DNA from: Paracoccus seriniphilus | GTDB lineage: Bacteria; Pseudomonadota; Alphaproteobacteria; Rhodobacterales; Rhodobacteraceae | Direction of reading: 5' to 3' | NCBI RefSeq assembly: GCF_028553745.1 | Contig: NZ_CP067129.1 | Coordinates: 416,501 to 480,500 of the forward strand | DNA: 64,000 nucleotides | Shown: positions 1 through 8,573 of the stretch, piece by piece | Layout: the number at the start of each line of letters is the position of its first letter | Numbering within the stretch: the stretch's first letter is position 1 | Notes under the pieces: model-generated | Told to the model about the DNA's origin: nothing | What the model saw: only the letters and a program-made list of their open reading frames with translations | The model's database searches: none | Position numbers and translations under genes: made by a program

Positions 1-162
1 GGGTTCTCTTTCGGGATGGGCGGAATCGCGGCCGCCGCACTGGGGGTTCTGGCCGATTTGCAGGGTATCGAGAGGGTCTTCCTGTTGTGTTCGGTCCTGC
101 CGGTGCTGGGCGTGCTGACGATCTTTCTGCCGCGACAACCTGCGGCGGCGGGGTTTCACTGA
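1..162 (+). CDS. MFS transporter, C-terminal fragment (Fsr-like)
   Basis: The frame is open from the first base to a TGA at 160-162 and encodes the last 53 residues of a protein whose start lies outside the window. The fragment begins with GFSFGMGGIAAAALG, then the DLQGIE segment and a final hydrophobic helix (VFLLCSVLPVLGVLTIFL). This is the glycine-rich end of transmembrane helix 11 plus helix 12 of a major facilitator transporter and resembles the fosmidomycin-resistance (Fsr) branch. The exact substrate cannot be judged from the tail. It lies 23 bases ahead of allA on the same strand, so the two could be cotranscribed. Confidence 0.7.
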   Translation, partial: GFSFGMGGIAAAALGVLADLQGIERVFLLCSVLPVLGVLTIFLPRQPAAAGFH

Positions 163-185
163 GGCGGGATGGCAGGGGGCAGACC

Positions 186-665
186 ATGACCGGGATAGGG
201 ATCACACCACTGACCGCAGAGGCATTTGCCCCTTTTGGCGATGTGATCAGCCAACGCGACAGCGCGGATCTTCTGATCAATGGCGGGCGCTGTGAACGCC
301 ATCACGCGCTGGCGAGGGTGGAATGCGCGGGCGGTGATGCGATCATTTCGATCTTTCGGTCGCAGCCAGTCAGCCTGCCCTATTCCTGTGATCTGCTGGA
401 GCGTCATCCTCTGGGGTCGCAGGCCTTCATGCCGCTGGGGCCGGATCCCTGGATGTCTATCGTCGCGCCGGATATCGACGGTCGGCCGGGGCTGCCACTG
501 GCCTTTCGCGTTCCTGCGAAAGTCGGCTTGAACTTGCGGCCCGGTATCTGGCATGGCGTGCTGACACCCCTGGATCGCGCCGCCGATTTTCTGGTCGTGG
601 ATCGCGAGGGGCCCGGCAACAACCTTGAGGAACGGCGGATCGCCCCCGTTATGATCACCGAATGA
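186..665 (+). CDS. allA: ureidoglycolate lyase
   Basis: The 159-residue product matches the size and pattern of ureidoglycolate lyase, which splits ureidoglycolate into glyoxylate and urea in purine (allantoin) breakdown. Recognisable stretches are the N-terminal LTAEAFAPFGDVI, the cupin-like LERHPLGSQAFMPL, and RPGIWHGVLTPL near the C-terminus, which supplies conserved His and Trp residues. The frame is open upstream to 87, but the ATG at 186 aligns with the family start. The stop overlaps the rnhB start as ATGA, so the two are translationally coupled. No other purine-catabolism gene is visible here, so the pathway context is inferred from the family alone. Confidence 0.88.
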   Translation: MTGIGITPLTAEAFAPFGDVISQRDSADLLINGGRCERHHALARVECAGGDAIISIFRSQPVSLPYSCDLLERHPLGSQAFMPLGPDPWMSIVAPDIDGRPGLPLAFRVPAKVGLNLRPGIWHGVLTPLDRAADFLVVDREGPGNNLEERRIAPVMITE

Positions 666-1294
666 CCCAGCCCGATTTCAGTTTCGAGATGGCCGCTATG
701 GCACGGGGCAGCCGGATTGTCGCCGGTGTTGATGAGGTCGGACGTGGCCCGCTGGCCGGTCCGGTCACGGCGGCCGCCGTGGTGCTGGACCGCGACAATA
801 TCCCCGAGGGCCTGAATGATTCCAAGAAGCTCTCCGCTGCCCGGCGCGAAGCCTTGGCGCGCGAGATCATGGCAAGTTGCGACTGGGCCGTGGCCCATGT
901 GGATGTGGCCGAGATCGACCGGTTGAACATCTATCACGCCTCGCATCTTGCGATGTGCCGTGCGGTTGCGGGCTTGAAGACCACGCCCTGTCATGTGTTG
1001 GTTGACGGCAACAAGGTGCCGCGCGATCTGGGCATTTCCGGCGAGGCCGTGGTCAAGGGGGATGCGCGCAGCCTGACGATTGCGGCCGCGTCGATCCTTG
1101 CCAAGGTGTTGCGCGATTGCATCATGGTGGATTTGGCGCAACAGTATCCCGGATATGGATGGGAAGCGAATGCGGGCTATCCGACTCCGGCCCATAAACG
1201 CGCACTTCTAGATTTGGGGGTCACCCCTCATCATAGACGTTCGTTCAAGCCGGTCCACAATATCTTGTGTAAAGCCGCTTCATCAACCTCTTGA
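662..1294 (+). CDS. rnhB: ribonuclease HII
   Basis: This 210-residue protein is RNase HII, which nicks the RNA strand of RNA-DNA hybrids and starts removal of single misincorporated ribonucleotides. The signature GVDEVGRGPLAGPV carries the catalytic Asp24 and Glu25; further acidic metal ligands are in HVLVDGNKVP (Asp115) and in the AAASILAKVLRD helix. Length is normal for the family. The start codon overlaps the end of allA by four bases. The TGA stop lies inside the first of three GANTC sites that precede ccrM. Confidence 0.95.
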   Translation: MTQPDFSFEMAAMARGSRIVAGVDEVGRGPLAGPVTAAAVVLDRDNIPEGLNDSKKLSAARREALAREIMASCDWAVAHVDVAEIDRLNIYHASHLAMCRAVAGLKTTPCHVLVDGNKVPRDLGISGEAVVKGDARSLTIAAASILAKVLRDCIMVDLAQQYPGYGWEANAGYPTPAHKRALLDLGVTPHHRRSFKPVHNILCKAASSTS

Positions 1295-1331
1295 TTCAAA
1301 AAAGAAATTGACGGCGATTCGCCGGTGACTC
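1293..1331 (+). promoter_or_regulatory. cluster of three GANTC sites in the ccrM leader
   Basis: The gap between rnhB and ccrM contains GATTC at 1293-1297, GATTC at 1316-1320 and GACTC at 1327-1331. All fit GANTC, the CcrM recognition sequence. In Caulobacter, GANTC sites in the ccrM leader make its transcription sensitive to methylation state; a similar loop here is inferred. I do not see a convincing full CtrA box (TTAA-N7-TTAA) in the 90-base gap. Confidence 0.55.
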
Positions 1332-1339
1332 ATCTTTAG

Positions 1340-2512
<1,173 letters not shown>

Positions 2513-2568
2513 TAGTTCAGCAGTTTCGCCGCTGTTCCCTCATATGTGATGTGGGTGGAGCCGCCTTG

Positions 2569-2600
2569 CCCCGCCATATCTTATGGCGGGGCCTTTTCTT
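2569..2600 (+). terminator. rho-independent terminator after ccrM
   Basis: A perfect 10-bp stem (CCCCGCCATA at 2569-2578 and its complement at 2582-2591) with a three-base TCT loop is followed by the pyrimidine-rich run CCTTTTCTTTC. It sits 57 bases after the ccrM stop and isolates ccrM from the next gene. Confidence 0.8.
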
Positions 2601-2618
2601 TCGCGGTCGGAAAGGCAT

Positions 2619-3665
2619 ATGTCTGCAATCATGGTGCATCCCTATTCCAGTCTTCCCCCTTCGGCCTTCTGGCGCCATGGCGTCGCGACACAGGCTGCCG
2701 ATGCGGTCAGCGATATCCATCATCCGGCCTTTTCCCTGACCGCCAGCGATGCCATTGCGACGGCGGGCAGTTGCTTTGCCCAGCATCTGGGGCGTGCGCT
2801 GCGCGATGCCGGGTTGACCGTCCTGGATGCCGAGCCAGCCCCGAAAGGCATCGCCCCGGAGTTTTCGCGGCGATATGGCTTCGGGCTCTATTCAGGGCGC
2901 TACGGCAATATCTATACCGCCCGGCAGATGATCCAGTTGCTGGACGAAATCGACTCGGGTCAGCCTGATCCGTTGCATGTCTGGTCGCGCGAGGGGCGTT
3001 TTCATGATGCCTTCCGGCCCGGTCTGGACCCCGAGGGGCTGGACAGCGTCGAAGAGGTCATGGCCATCCGGCAGCGGCATCTGTCACGCGTGGGGGCGAT
3101 GCTGGCGCAGGCAGATGTCTTTGTCTTCACTCTGGGCCTGACCGAGGCATGGCGCTGCCGCAACACGGGGCGCGTCTATCCGACCTGTCCGGGGGTGGTC
3201 GCGGGCAGTTTCGATCCCGCGCAGCATGAGTTCGTGAACTTCAGCTATCCGCAGGTTCATGAAGATCTCGAGGGGCTGTACCGCCGTCTGCAAGGGTTCA
3301 ACTCGGGGATGAAGCTGTTGCTGACCGTTTCTCCGGTGCCGCTCACGGCCACGGCGTCGGGGCAGCATGTTCTGCCCGCGACGCAATATTCCAAGGCCAC
3401 CCTGCGGGCTGCCGCGGGGGATATGGCTGCTGGCAACCTGGATGTGGATTACTTTCCTTCATATGAAATCGTCACCAATCCGGCCGCGGCCGGGAAATTC
3501 TATGCCGAGGATCTGCGGCAGGTCACCGAGGCAGGCGTGGAGACGGTGATGCGGTCATTCCTTGCTGCCCATGGCCTGCACCTGCAGGAGAAACCCGCCA
3601 GGGAGGGTGCCGCGCCAGATGACCTGATCTGCGAAGACGCCATGCTGGAGGCATTCGGCCGATGA
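2619..3665 (+). CDS. GSCFA domain-containing protein
   Basis: The 348-residue product carries the name-giving GSCFA motif at residues 50-54, followed by the downstream blocks FTLGLTEAW, HEFVNFSYPQ and LTVSPVPLTAT. GSCFA proteins belong to the wider SGNH/PC-esterase superfamily, with the GSCFA block in the place of GDSL. The biochemical role of the family is not firmly known; polysaccharide or capsule acylation and deacylation is commonly supposed. I chose the ATG at 2619 after an AAAGG stretch; an in-frame ATG at 2631 is possible. The stop overlaps the start of a second SGNH-like gene, indicating coupled translation of two related proteins. No signal peptide is seen, so it is probably cytoplasmic. 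Confidence 0.85.
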   Translation: MSAIMVHPYSSLPPSAFWRHGVATQAADAVSDIHHPAFSLTASDAIATAGSCFAQHLGRALRDAGLTVLDAEPAPKGIAPEFSRRYGFGLYSGRYGNIYTARQMIQLLDEIDSGQPDPLHVWSREGRFHDAFRPGLDPEGLDSVEEVMAIRQRHLSRVGAMLAQADVFVFTLGLTEAWRCRNTGRVYPTCPGVVAGSFDPAQHEFVNFSYPQVHEDLEGLYRRLQGFNSGMKLLLTVSPVPLTATASGQHVLPATQYSKATLRAAAGDMAAGNLDVDYFPSYEIVTNPAAAGKFYAEDLRQVTEAGVETVMRSFLAAHGLHLQEKPAREGAAPDDLICEDAMLEAFGR

Positions 3666-4450
3666 CCGATCTGCCCCGGCTGCTGATCATCGGCAATTCG
3701 CATATTGCCGGCCCCCGCCTGGCCTATGTGTCCGATCCCGAAAACTGGCCTGCATGGGATATGGATTTCATGGGGCTGCTTGCGGGCAATATGGCGCGTC
3801 TGAACCTGCGCGACGGCATTCTTGTGCCTGACAGTCCCGAAATCGCCGCCGAGATGAAATTCTACAATCTGGTGCGCGAACTGGATGTCACCGGATATGA
3901 CGCCTTTGTCATTGTAGGGGGCTTTGGCTGGGTAAGCGTGGCGGCGATCTGTGCCGAACATCGCAGCCTTGATTTTCCCTCGGTAAAGGGTGGTGATGTC
4001 GATTGCCAGCTTGTCAGCCGCAGGTTCCTGCAAGAGGCTCTGCGCCGGCGGGTGCGCAATTCCGTGGCGGCAAGACTGGCGGCGCGACTGGCGGATCTGG
4101 GCAAGCCGATGCTGATGCTGCCCGAACCGATGCCATCGGCTGATTGTGTCGCCGCGCCGGGGCGGTTCGCGGCTTATCTTGATCTGGTCGGGCGCGGCGA
4201 TGCCCTGCACTGGCGTAATTGCTTTCAGGACGCGGCCCATGCGGTGCTGGATGCGCGGGCGCGGCTTGTCTTCTGGCCTGAAGAGGCGCTGGAGCATGAT
4301 GTCTTTACGCGTGCGGATCTGATGCGGGGAGCCTTGCGTCTGTCGCCCCATTCCGAAGACCCCCAGCCCGAGACCGATTTCGCCCACGGCAATCTGGATT
4401 ACGGCAGGCTGGTTCTGGATCAGATCATGGAGGCTCTGCCCGCCGTCTAG
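3662..4450 (+). CDS. SGNH-hydrolase-like protein coupled to the GSCFA gene
   Basis: I do not recognise a named family for this 262-residue protein. It starts with a beta-strand then GNSH (residues 11-14, RLLIIGNSHIAG), which resembles SGNH block I, and ends with DFAH (residues 239-242, in ETDFAHGNLDYG), which resembles the block V DxxH pair. A central IVGGFGW may be the glycine block. This order suggests an SGNH-type esterase or acyltransferase fold, but that is inference from motif spacing. It overlaps the GSCFA gene by ATGA and stops four bases before convergent alkB. No signal peptide or membrane segment is seen. Confidence 0.7.
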   Translation: MTDLPRLLIIGNSHIAGPRLAYVSDPENWPAWDMDFMGLLAGNMARLNLRDGILVPDSPEIAAEMKFYNLVRELDVTGYDAFVIVGGFGWVSVAAICAEHRSLDFPSVKGGDVDCQLVSRRFLQEALRRRVRNSVAARLAARLADLGKPMLMLPEPMPSADCVAAPGRFAAYLDLVGRGDALHWRNCFQDAAHAVLDARARLVFWPEEALEHDVFTRADLMRGALRLSPHSEDPQPETDFAHGNLDYGRLVLDQIMEALPAV

Positions 4451-4454
4451 GGGC

Positions 4455-5594
4455 CTACAGCGCCGAACGAGGCATGGGCAGATTGCCCTGATTGTAAGCG
4501 CTCCAGTCTTCGATGTCGGGATAGAACTTGCGCCGCCATGCCCGCACGCGCGGGTTCATGCGCCTGCGCCACCAGGGCGGGACCATCGCCACGAAGGTCA
4601 TTGCCGGATAGCCAAGGGGCAGTTGCGGCGCCTCGTCCTCGTCATAGGTCTGCAGCAGCGGAAAGCGGCGGTCGGGTTTGTAGTGATGGTCCGAATGGCG
4701 CTGAAGGTTGATCAGCAGCCAGTTCGACGCCGTATGCGCGGCATTCCAGCTGTGGCGCGGCATGATATGTTCATAGCGCCCGTCACCCAGATGGCGGCGG
4801 GTCAGGCCGTAATGTTCGACATAATTCGTCAGTTCCAGCTGCCAGATGGCGACAAAGGCCTGAAAGACGAACAGCATCAGGCCGGTCACCCCGCCCAGCA
4901 CCAAGGCCAGCGCCAGCATGCCCAGTTGCAGCGCAGCATAGCGCCAGAAGGGATTGCGCCGGTCCCAGATGCTGCGTTTCGCGCGCGCCAGCATGCGGGT
5001 TTCCGCGCGCCATGCGCTGACCGGGCTTTCACGCAGAACCCGCCAGAAAAAACGATAGAATCCTTCATTGTAGCGCGCGGATACCGCATCGCGCGGGGTG
5101 GCGACCCAGGAATGATGCACCAGCAGGTGTTCGGTCCGGAAGTGGGAATAGAGAACCGTGGCCAGCAGCAGATCGCCGCACCAGCGCTCCAGTCTGGTTT
5201 TCTGATGCAGCAGCTCATGGGCATAGACGATGCCGATCGTGCCCGACAGGACGCCGATGCCAAAGAACAGGCCAAGCTGTTCCAGTCCCGACAGATGGCC
5301 GCCATGGGTGGCGTGATAGATCGAACCGAAGATCGCCAGGAATTGCAGCGGAAACCAGATCAGCGTGACGGCGCGGTGCCAGAACAATTGCGACAGTTCT
5401 GCTTCGGGGTCGGGGTTGTTTTCGTTCAGACCCAGCACCCCATCCATGGCCGTGGTCAGATACCAGGCATAGCCGGGCAGCAAAAGCCACCAGAACCCGC
5501 CGCGGGTGGCCGCCAGAATCACCAGCGGGATCATGACGACCGACATCCAGAAGGGCGCGGCGGCGGGCAGGGATTTGGGGTCGGGCTTGCTCAT
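4455..5594 (-). CDS. alkB: alkane 1-monooxygenase (AlkB-type)
   Basis: This 379-residue integral membrane non-haem di-iron enzyme hydroxylates the terminal methyl of alkanes or related aliphatic chains. The histidine boxes are in the right order: HELLHQ (126-131), EHLLVHH (155-161) and LQRHSDHH (297-304), plus the AlkB-specific NYVEHYGL at 257-264. Hydrophobic helices lie near residues 18-45, 75-95, 105-125 and 222-250. AlkB needs rubredoxin and rubredoxin reductase, but neither is encoded in the window, so electrons must come from a distant locus. It is convergent with the SGNH-like gene and 10 bases downstream of mutY on the same strand. Confidence 0.93.
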   Translation of the reverse strand: MSKPDPKSLPAAAPFWMSVVMIPLVILAATRGGFWWLLLPGYAWYLTTAMDGVLGLNENNPDPEAELSQLFWHRAVTLIWFPLQFLAIFGSIYHATHGGHLSGLEQLGLFFGIGVLSGTIGIVYAHELLHQKTRLERWCGDLLLATVLYSHFRTEHLLVHHSWVATPRDAVSARYNEGFYRFFWRVLRESPVSAWRAETRMLARAKRSIWDRRNPFWRYAALQLGMLALALVLGGVTGLMLFVFQAFVAIWQLELTNYVEHYGLTRRHLGDGRYEHIMPRHSWNAAHTASNWLLINLQRHSDHHYKPDRRFPLLQTYDEDEAPQLPLGYPAMTFVAMVPPWWRRRMNPRVRAWRRKFYPDIEDWSAYNQGNLPMPRSAL

Positions 5595-5604
5595 GGGCGC
5601 AATA

Positions 5605-6630
5605 TTACGCCGCGATCTCGCCCTGCGCCATATCCCAGACCTTGCGCATCAGGCCGGGCAGGGCGTTCCGGTCGATTTGCGCAATGGGAACAAGCTGGCC
5701 GCGTTCCGGATTGCCGGTCAGATCGCCCAGCATGACGGTCATGGTCAGGCTGAAATGGGTAAAGACATGGCGCACCTGCCCCATTTCGCGCCAACTTGCC
5801 GCCCCGGGGGGCGGCTGGTCGCTGCCGTCCCAGCCAGCCGATGGAAACGCCAGCGTGCCGCCCAGCAGCCCCTTGGCGGGTCGTTCCTCCAGCAGGATCG
5901 ACTGACCCGAACGGGCGATCCAGGCGATGCCCTGACGTTCGGGCTTGGGGGGCTTGGGTGTCTTGCGCGGCAGCGCGGCGGCAATGCCCTGTTCGCGGGC
6001 ATCGCAATCCTGTTGCAACGGGCAGATCACGCAGGCCGGATTGCGCGGGGTGCAGATGGTCGCGCCCAGATCCATCATCGCCTGCGCATAATCTCCGGGC
6101 CGGTTGCTCGGGGTCAGCGTTTCCGCCAGACGCGTCAGTTCCGGCTTGGAGCCGGGCAGCGGTGTCTGGACGGCAAACAGCCGAGAGACGACGCGCTCGA
6201 CATTGCCGTCCACGACGGTTTCGGGCTGATCATAGGCAATCGCGGCAATAGCGGCCGAGGTATAGGGGCCGATTCCGGGCAGCTCACGCAATCCCGCCCG
6301 CGTCCGGGGAAAGCCACCCCGGGCGGTCACCGCGCGTGCGCAGGCCATCAGGTTGCGTGCCCGGGCATAATATCCAAGCCCGGCCCATTCGGCCATGACC
6401 TCGGCATCATCGGCGGCGGCCAGATCGCTGACAGCGGGCCAGCGCGTGGTGAAACGCTGGAAATAGGCCCTGACCGCAGCCACGGTGGTTTGTTGCAGCA
6501 TCACCTCGGACAGCCAGACCCGATAGGGATCGGGGGTGCCGGTTCCCGGCCGCATCCGCCAGGGCAGATCGCGGGCGTGCCGGTCATACCAGTGCAGAAG
6601 CTGGTCAGAGATCACCTTGATGTCACGCAA
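5605..6630 (-). CDS. mutY: A/G-specific adenine DNA glycosylase MutY
   Basis: MutY removes adenine mispaired with 8-oxoguanine in the GO repair pathway. The 341-residue protein has catalytic Glu42 in SEVMLQQTTV, the helix-hairpin-helix LPGIGPYTSAAIAAIA followed by catalytic Asp141 in VVDGNVERV, and the [4Fe-4S] cluster ligands Cys193, Cys200, Cys203 and Cys209 (C-X6-C-X2-C-X5-C). The C-terminal third is the NUDIX-like 8-oxoG recognition domain. The most upstream plausible start is a TTG at 6630 with GAGG eight bases before it; a GTG at 6615 is the alternative. It is divergent from the DUF721 gene and is followed closely by alkB. Confidence 0.95.
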   Translation of the reverse strand: MRDIKVISDQLLHWYDRHARDLPWRMRPGTGTPDPYRVWLSEVMLQQTTVAAVRAYFQRFTTRWPAVSDLAAADDAEVMAEWAGLGYYARARNLMACARAVTARGGFPRTRAGLRELPGIGPYTSAAIAAIAYDQPETVVDGNVERVVSRLFAVQTPLPGSKPELTRLAETLTPSNRPGDYAQAMMDLGATICTPRNPACVICPLQQDCDAREQGIAAALPRKTPKPPKPERQGIAWIARSGQSILLEERPAKGLLGGTLAFPSAGWDGSDQPPPGAASWREMGQVRHVFTHFSLTMTVMLGDLTGNPERGQLVPIAQIDRNALPGLMRKVWDMAQGEIAA

Positions 6631-6715
6631 ATATCAGCCCTCGTGCCTTGCTGTGTGCTTTCCTCCCAGCACCCTGCTGATTAAGGATATAGCTGGGATA
6701 ACCGATCAGGCGAAG

Positions 6716-7249
6716 ATGGCACAGAGGTTCGACAAGACCAAATACCCCGGTCGGCGCAGGCGTCGCGGCTTCGAAGCTGCCGCGACGCTGCTGGGCGACA
6801 GGGTTCAGAAGGTCGCGGAAGGTCGCGGCTTTGCAGTGGCGCGTCTGCTGACCCATTGGCCCGAGATCGCCGGCGAACAGCTGGCACGCACGACCAGACC
6901 CGTCCGCATCAGCTATAGTCGGGGCGGGTTCGGCGCGACGCTGACCCTGCTGACAACCGGCCCGGCGGCACCGATGGTGGAAATGCAGCTGCCGCAGCTG
7001 CGCGAGAAGGTGAATGCCTGCTATGGCTATAATGCCATCCAGAGGATTACGCTGACCCAGACCGCAGCCAGCGGATTTTCCGAGGGTCAGGCCCAGTTCG
7101 CGCCTGCGCCGCGACCGGAGCCCCGGCCTGATCCACAAGACCAGAAACGGGCGGCCGAGGTGGCGGCCCAGTTTGAAGACGACCAGCTGGCCCAGGCAAT
7201 GGCCCGGCTGGCGCTGAATCTCTCTTCCAGAAGAAAACCGAAAGGATAA
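6716..7249 (+). CDS. DUF721 (DciA-like) domain protein
   Basis: The 177-residue protein has a DUF721 core: a basic N-terminus (KYPGRRRRRGFEAAA), then LLTHWPEIAGEQLARTTRPVRI with the conserved W-x-x-I-x-G pattern, and a beta-rich stretch up to IQRITLTQT. The C-terminal 60 residues are proline-rich and then helical. DUF721 includes DciA, the helicase-loading factor of bacteria without DnaC; whether this alphaproteobacterial member has that role is not shown. I chose the ATG at 6716. The gene ends three bases before the dsbA-like gene, so the two form an operon. Confidence 0.8.
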   Translation: MAQRFDKTKYPGRRRRRGFEAAATLLGDRVQKVAEGRGFAVARLLTHWPEIAGEQLARTTRPVRISYSRGGFGATLTLLTTGPAAPMVEMQLPQLREKVNACYGYNAIQRITLTQTAASGFSEGQAQFAPAPRPEPRPDPQDQKRAAEVAAQFEDDQLAQAMARLALNLSSRRKPKG

Positions 7250-7252
7250 CTC

Positions 7253-7894
7253 ATGCTGATCCGCTCTGCCGCGACGGCTCTGACTCTCGCGCTGGCGCTG
7301 CCGGCCTTTGCCCCGACCGCCTTTGCGCAAGACGCCGCGACGGAAACGACGGATGTGCAGGTTCTGCCTGACATCGCGCTGGGGGCCGAAGACGCGCCTG
7401 TCACCATCATTGAATATGCCAGCTTCACCTGCGGGCATTGTGCCAATTTCCACAGCGAGAACTGGCCCAAGCTCAAGGCGGAATATGTCGACACCGGCAA
7501 GGTCCGCTTCATCCAGCGTGACGTCTATTTCGATCAGGTCGGACTCTGGGCGGGAATGCTGGCGCGCTGTGGCGGCGACGACAAATATTACGCTGTCTCG
7601 GACATGCTGTTTGACGAGCAGAAGAAATGGCTTGCCGGTGGTTCGGGTGACGAAATCGCCACGAACCTGCGCAAGATCGGCCTGAAGGCCGGCATGACTG
7701 AAGACCAGATGACGGCCTGCTGGGATGACGGCGCCAAGGCCGAGCAGCTGATCGCGACCTTTCAGAAGAACGCCACGGCGGATGAAATCGATGCCACGCC
7801 GACCTTCATCATCGCCGGTGAAACGGTCAGCAACCGGCCTTGGGATGACATGAAAGAGATCATCGAGGCCAAGCTGGACGAGGCCGGCGAATAA
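7253..7894 (+). CDS. periplasmic DsbA-family thioredoxin-fold protein
   Basis: The product (213 residues) begins with a Sec signal peptide whose likely cleavage is after residue 26 (PTAFAQ). The mature part carries [12 protein letters not shown] with the redox pair Cys60/Cys63 (CGHC), and the thioredoxin cis-proline region ATPTFIIAG near the C-terminus. It probably oxidises or isomerises disulfides of exported proteins. Size and motif fit the DsbA-like thioredoxin_4 group. AAAGGA lies just before the ATG, and the upstream DUF721 gene is only three bases away. A region of nested inverted repeats follows the stop. Confidence 0.92.
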   Translation: MLIRSAATALTLALALPAFAPTAFAQDAATETTDVQVLPDIALGAEDAPVTIIEYASFTCGHCANFHSENWPKLKAEYVDTGKVRFIQRDVYFDQVGLWAGMLARCGGDDKYYAVSDMLFDEQKKWLAGGSGDEIATNLRKIGLKAGMTEDQMTACWDDGAKAEQLIATFQKNATADEIDATPTFIIAGETVSNRPWDDMKEIIEAKLDEAGE

Positions 7895-7895
7895 A

Positions 7896-7993
7896 CCCCT
7901 TCCAAGGGGACGCCTCTTCCAAAAAGGGGCGTCCCGCTTGCCGGAAGCGGGACAAATGAACTGTCCCGATCGTATTGACCCAACGGGACAGTT
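7896..7993 (+). repeat. ladder of alternating inverted repeats between dsbA-like gene and mscL
   Basis: Three hairpins are packed in about 100 bases. Stem A is 7907-7916 with 7926-7935 (one G-T wobble); stem B is GTCCCGCTT 7931-7939 with AAGCGGGAC 7945-7953 (five-base loop); stem C is AACTGTCCCG 7959-7968 with CGGGACAGTT 7984-7993. The shared core GTCCC(G)/(C)GGGAC alternates five times (7907, 7931, 7948, 7963, 7984), so each inner arm can pair with either neighbour. Stems A and B overlap and exclude each other. No U-tract follows, so a simple terminator is unlikely; attenuation, mRNA stabilisation or osmotic regulation of mscL are possible. Confidence 0.7.
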
Positions 7994-8066
7994 GGCCTGT
8001 GGCCGATTTCGACCTACAGTCGTCAGTGTTGCGCATTTCGCACTTGTAAAATGGACGGCTGAAAAG

Positions 8067-8501
8067 ATGCTTAAAGAGTTTCGGGAATTTATCGCCCGCG
8101 GGAATGTCATGGACATGGCCGTGGGTATCATCATCGGCGCCGCATTCACGGCGATTGTCACCTCGCTGGTGGATGACCTGATCAACCCCATTATCGGTCT
8201 GGTGACCGGTGGCGTTGACTTCACGAACAAATATATCGTTCTTTCAGGCGAGGTTGCAGCCGGAACCGGCCTTGAGACCGCGCGCGAATCCGGTGCGGCA
8301 ATCTTTGCCTATGGCTCCTTCCTGATGGCGGTCCTGAACTTCCTGATCGTGGCATGGGTCGTGTTCATGCTGGTCAAGGCGGTCAACCGTGCCAAGTCGA
8401 TGGCGATCGAAGAGGAAAAGGTCGAAGAGGCCCCCGCAGGCCCCACGCAGGAAGAGCTTCTGGCGCAGATTCGCGACCTTCTGGCGACTCGGGCTGCCTG
8501 A
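8067..8501 (+). CDS. mscL: large-conductance mechanosensitive channel MscL
   Basis: MscL opens under membrane tension to release solutes during osmotic downshock. The 144-residue protein starts with the amphipathic helix [18 protein letters not shown], then TM1 ([17 protein letters not shown]), the conserved LINPIIGL, a periplasmic loop, TM2 ([19 protein letters not shown]) and a charged cytoplasmic helix. The frame is open to 7938, but the ATG at 8067 aligns with the family start. The long leader contains the inverted-repeat ladder, and a terminator follows the stop. Confidence 0.96.
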   Translation: MLKEFREFIARGNVMDMAVGIIIGAAFTAIVTSLVDDLINPIIGLVTGGVDFTNKYIVLSGEVAAGTGLETARESGAAIFAYGSFLMAVLNFLIVAWVVFMLVKAVNRAKSMAIEEEKVEEAPAGPTQEELLAQIRDLLATRAA

Positions 8502-8526
8502 TTTCGGCAGTTCTGTGGGTTTTTTG

Positions 8527-8556
8527 CGGCGCAACCATAAGGCTGCGCCGTTTTTC
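8527..8556 (+). terminator. rho-independent terminator after mscL
   Basis: CGGCGCA at 8527-8533 pairs with TGCGCCG at 8544-8550, extended inside by CC/GG around an ATAA loop, and is followed by TTTTTCTT. On the other strand the stem is followed by an A-run, so it serves mscL and not convergent ald. Confidence 0.8.
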
Positions 8557-8573
8557 TTGGTAAACTGACGTTG

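Noticed and set aside
5506..6684. Long open frame on the plus strand opposite mutY and alkB
   Set aside because: Its predicted protein is low-complexity (Gly, His, Arg, Gln rich) and shows no domain; the minus-strand mutY has all its motifs. High GC content keeps antisense frames open.
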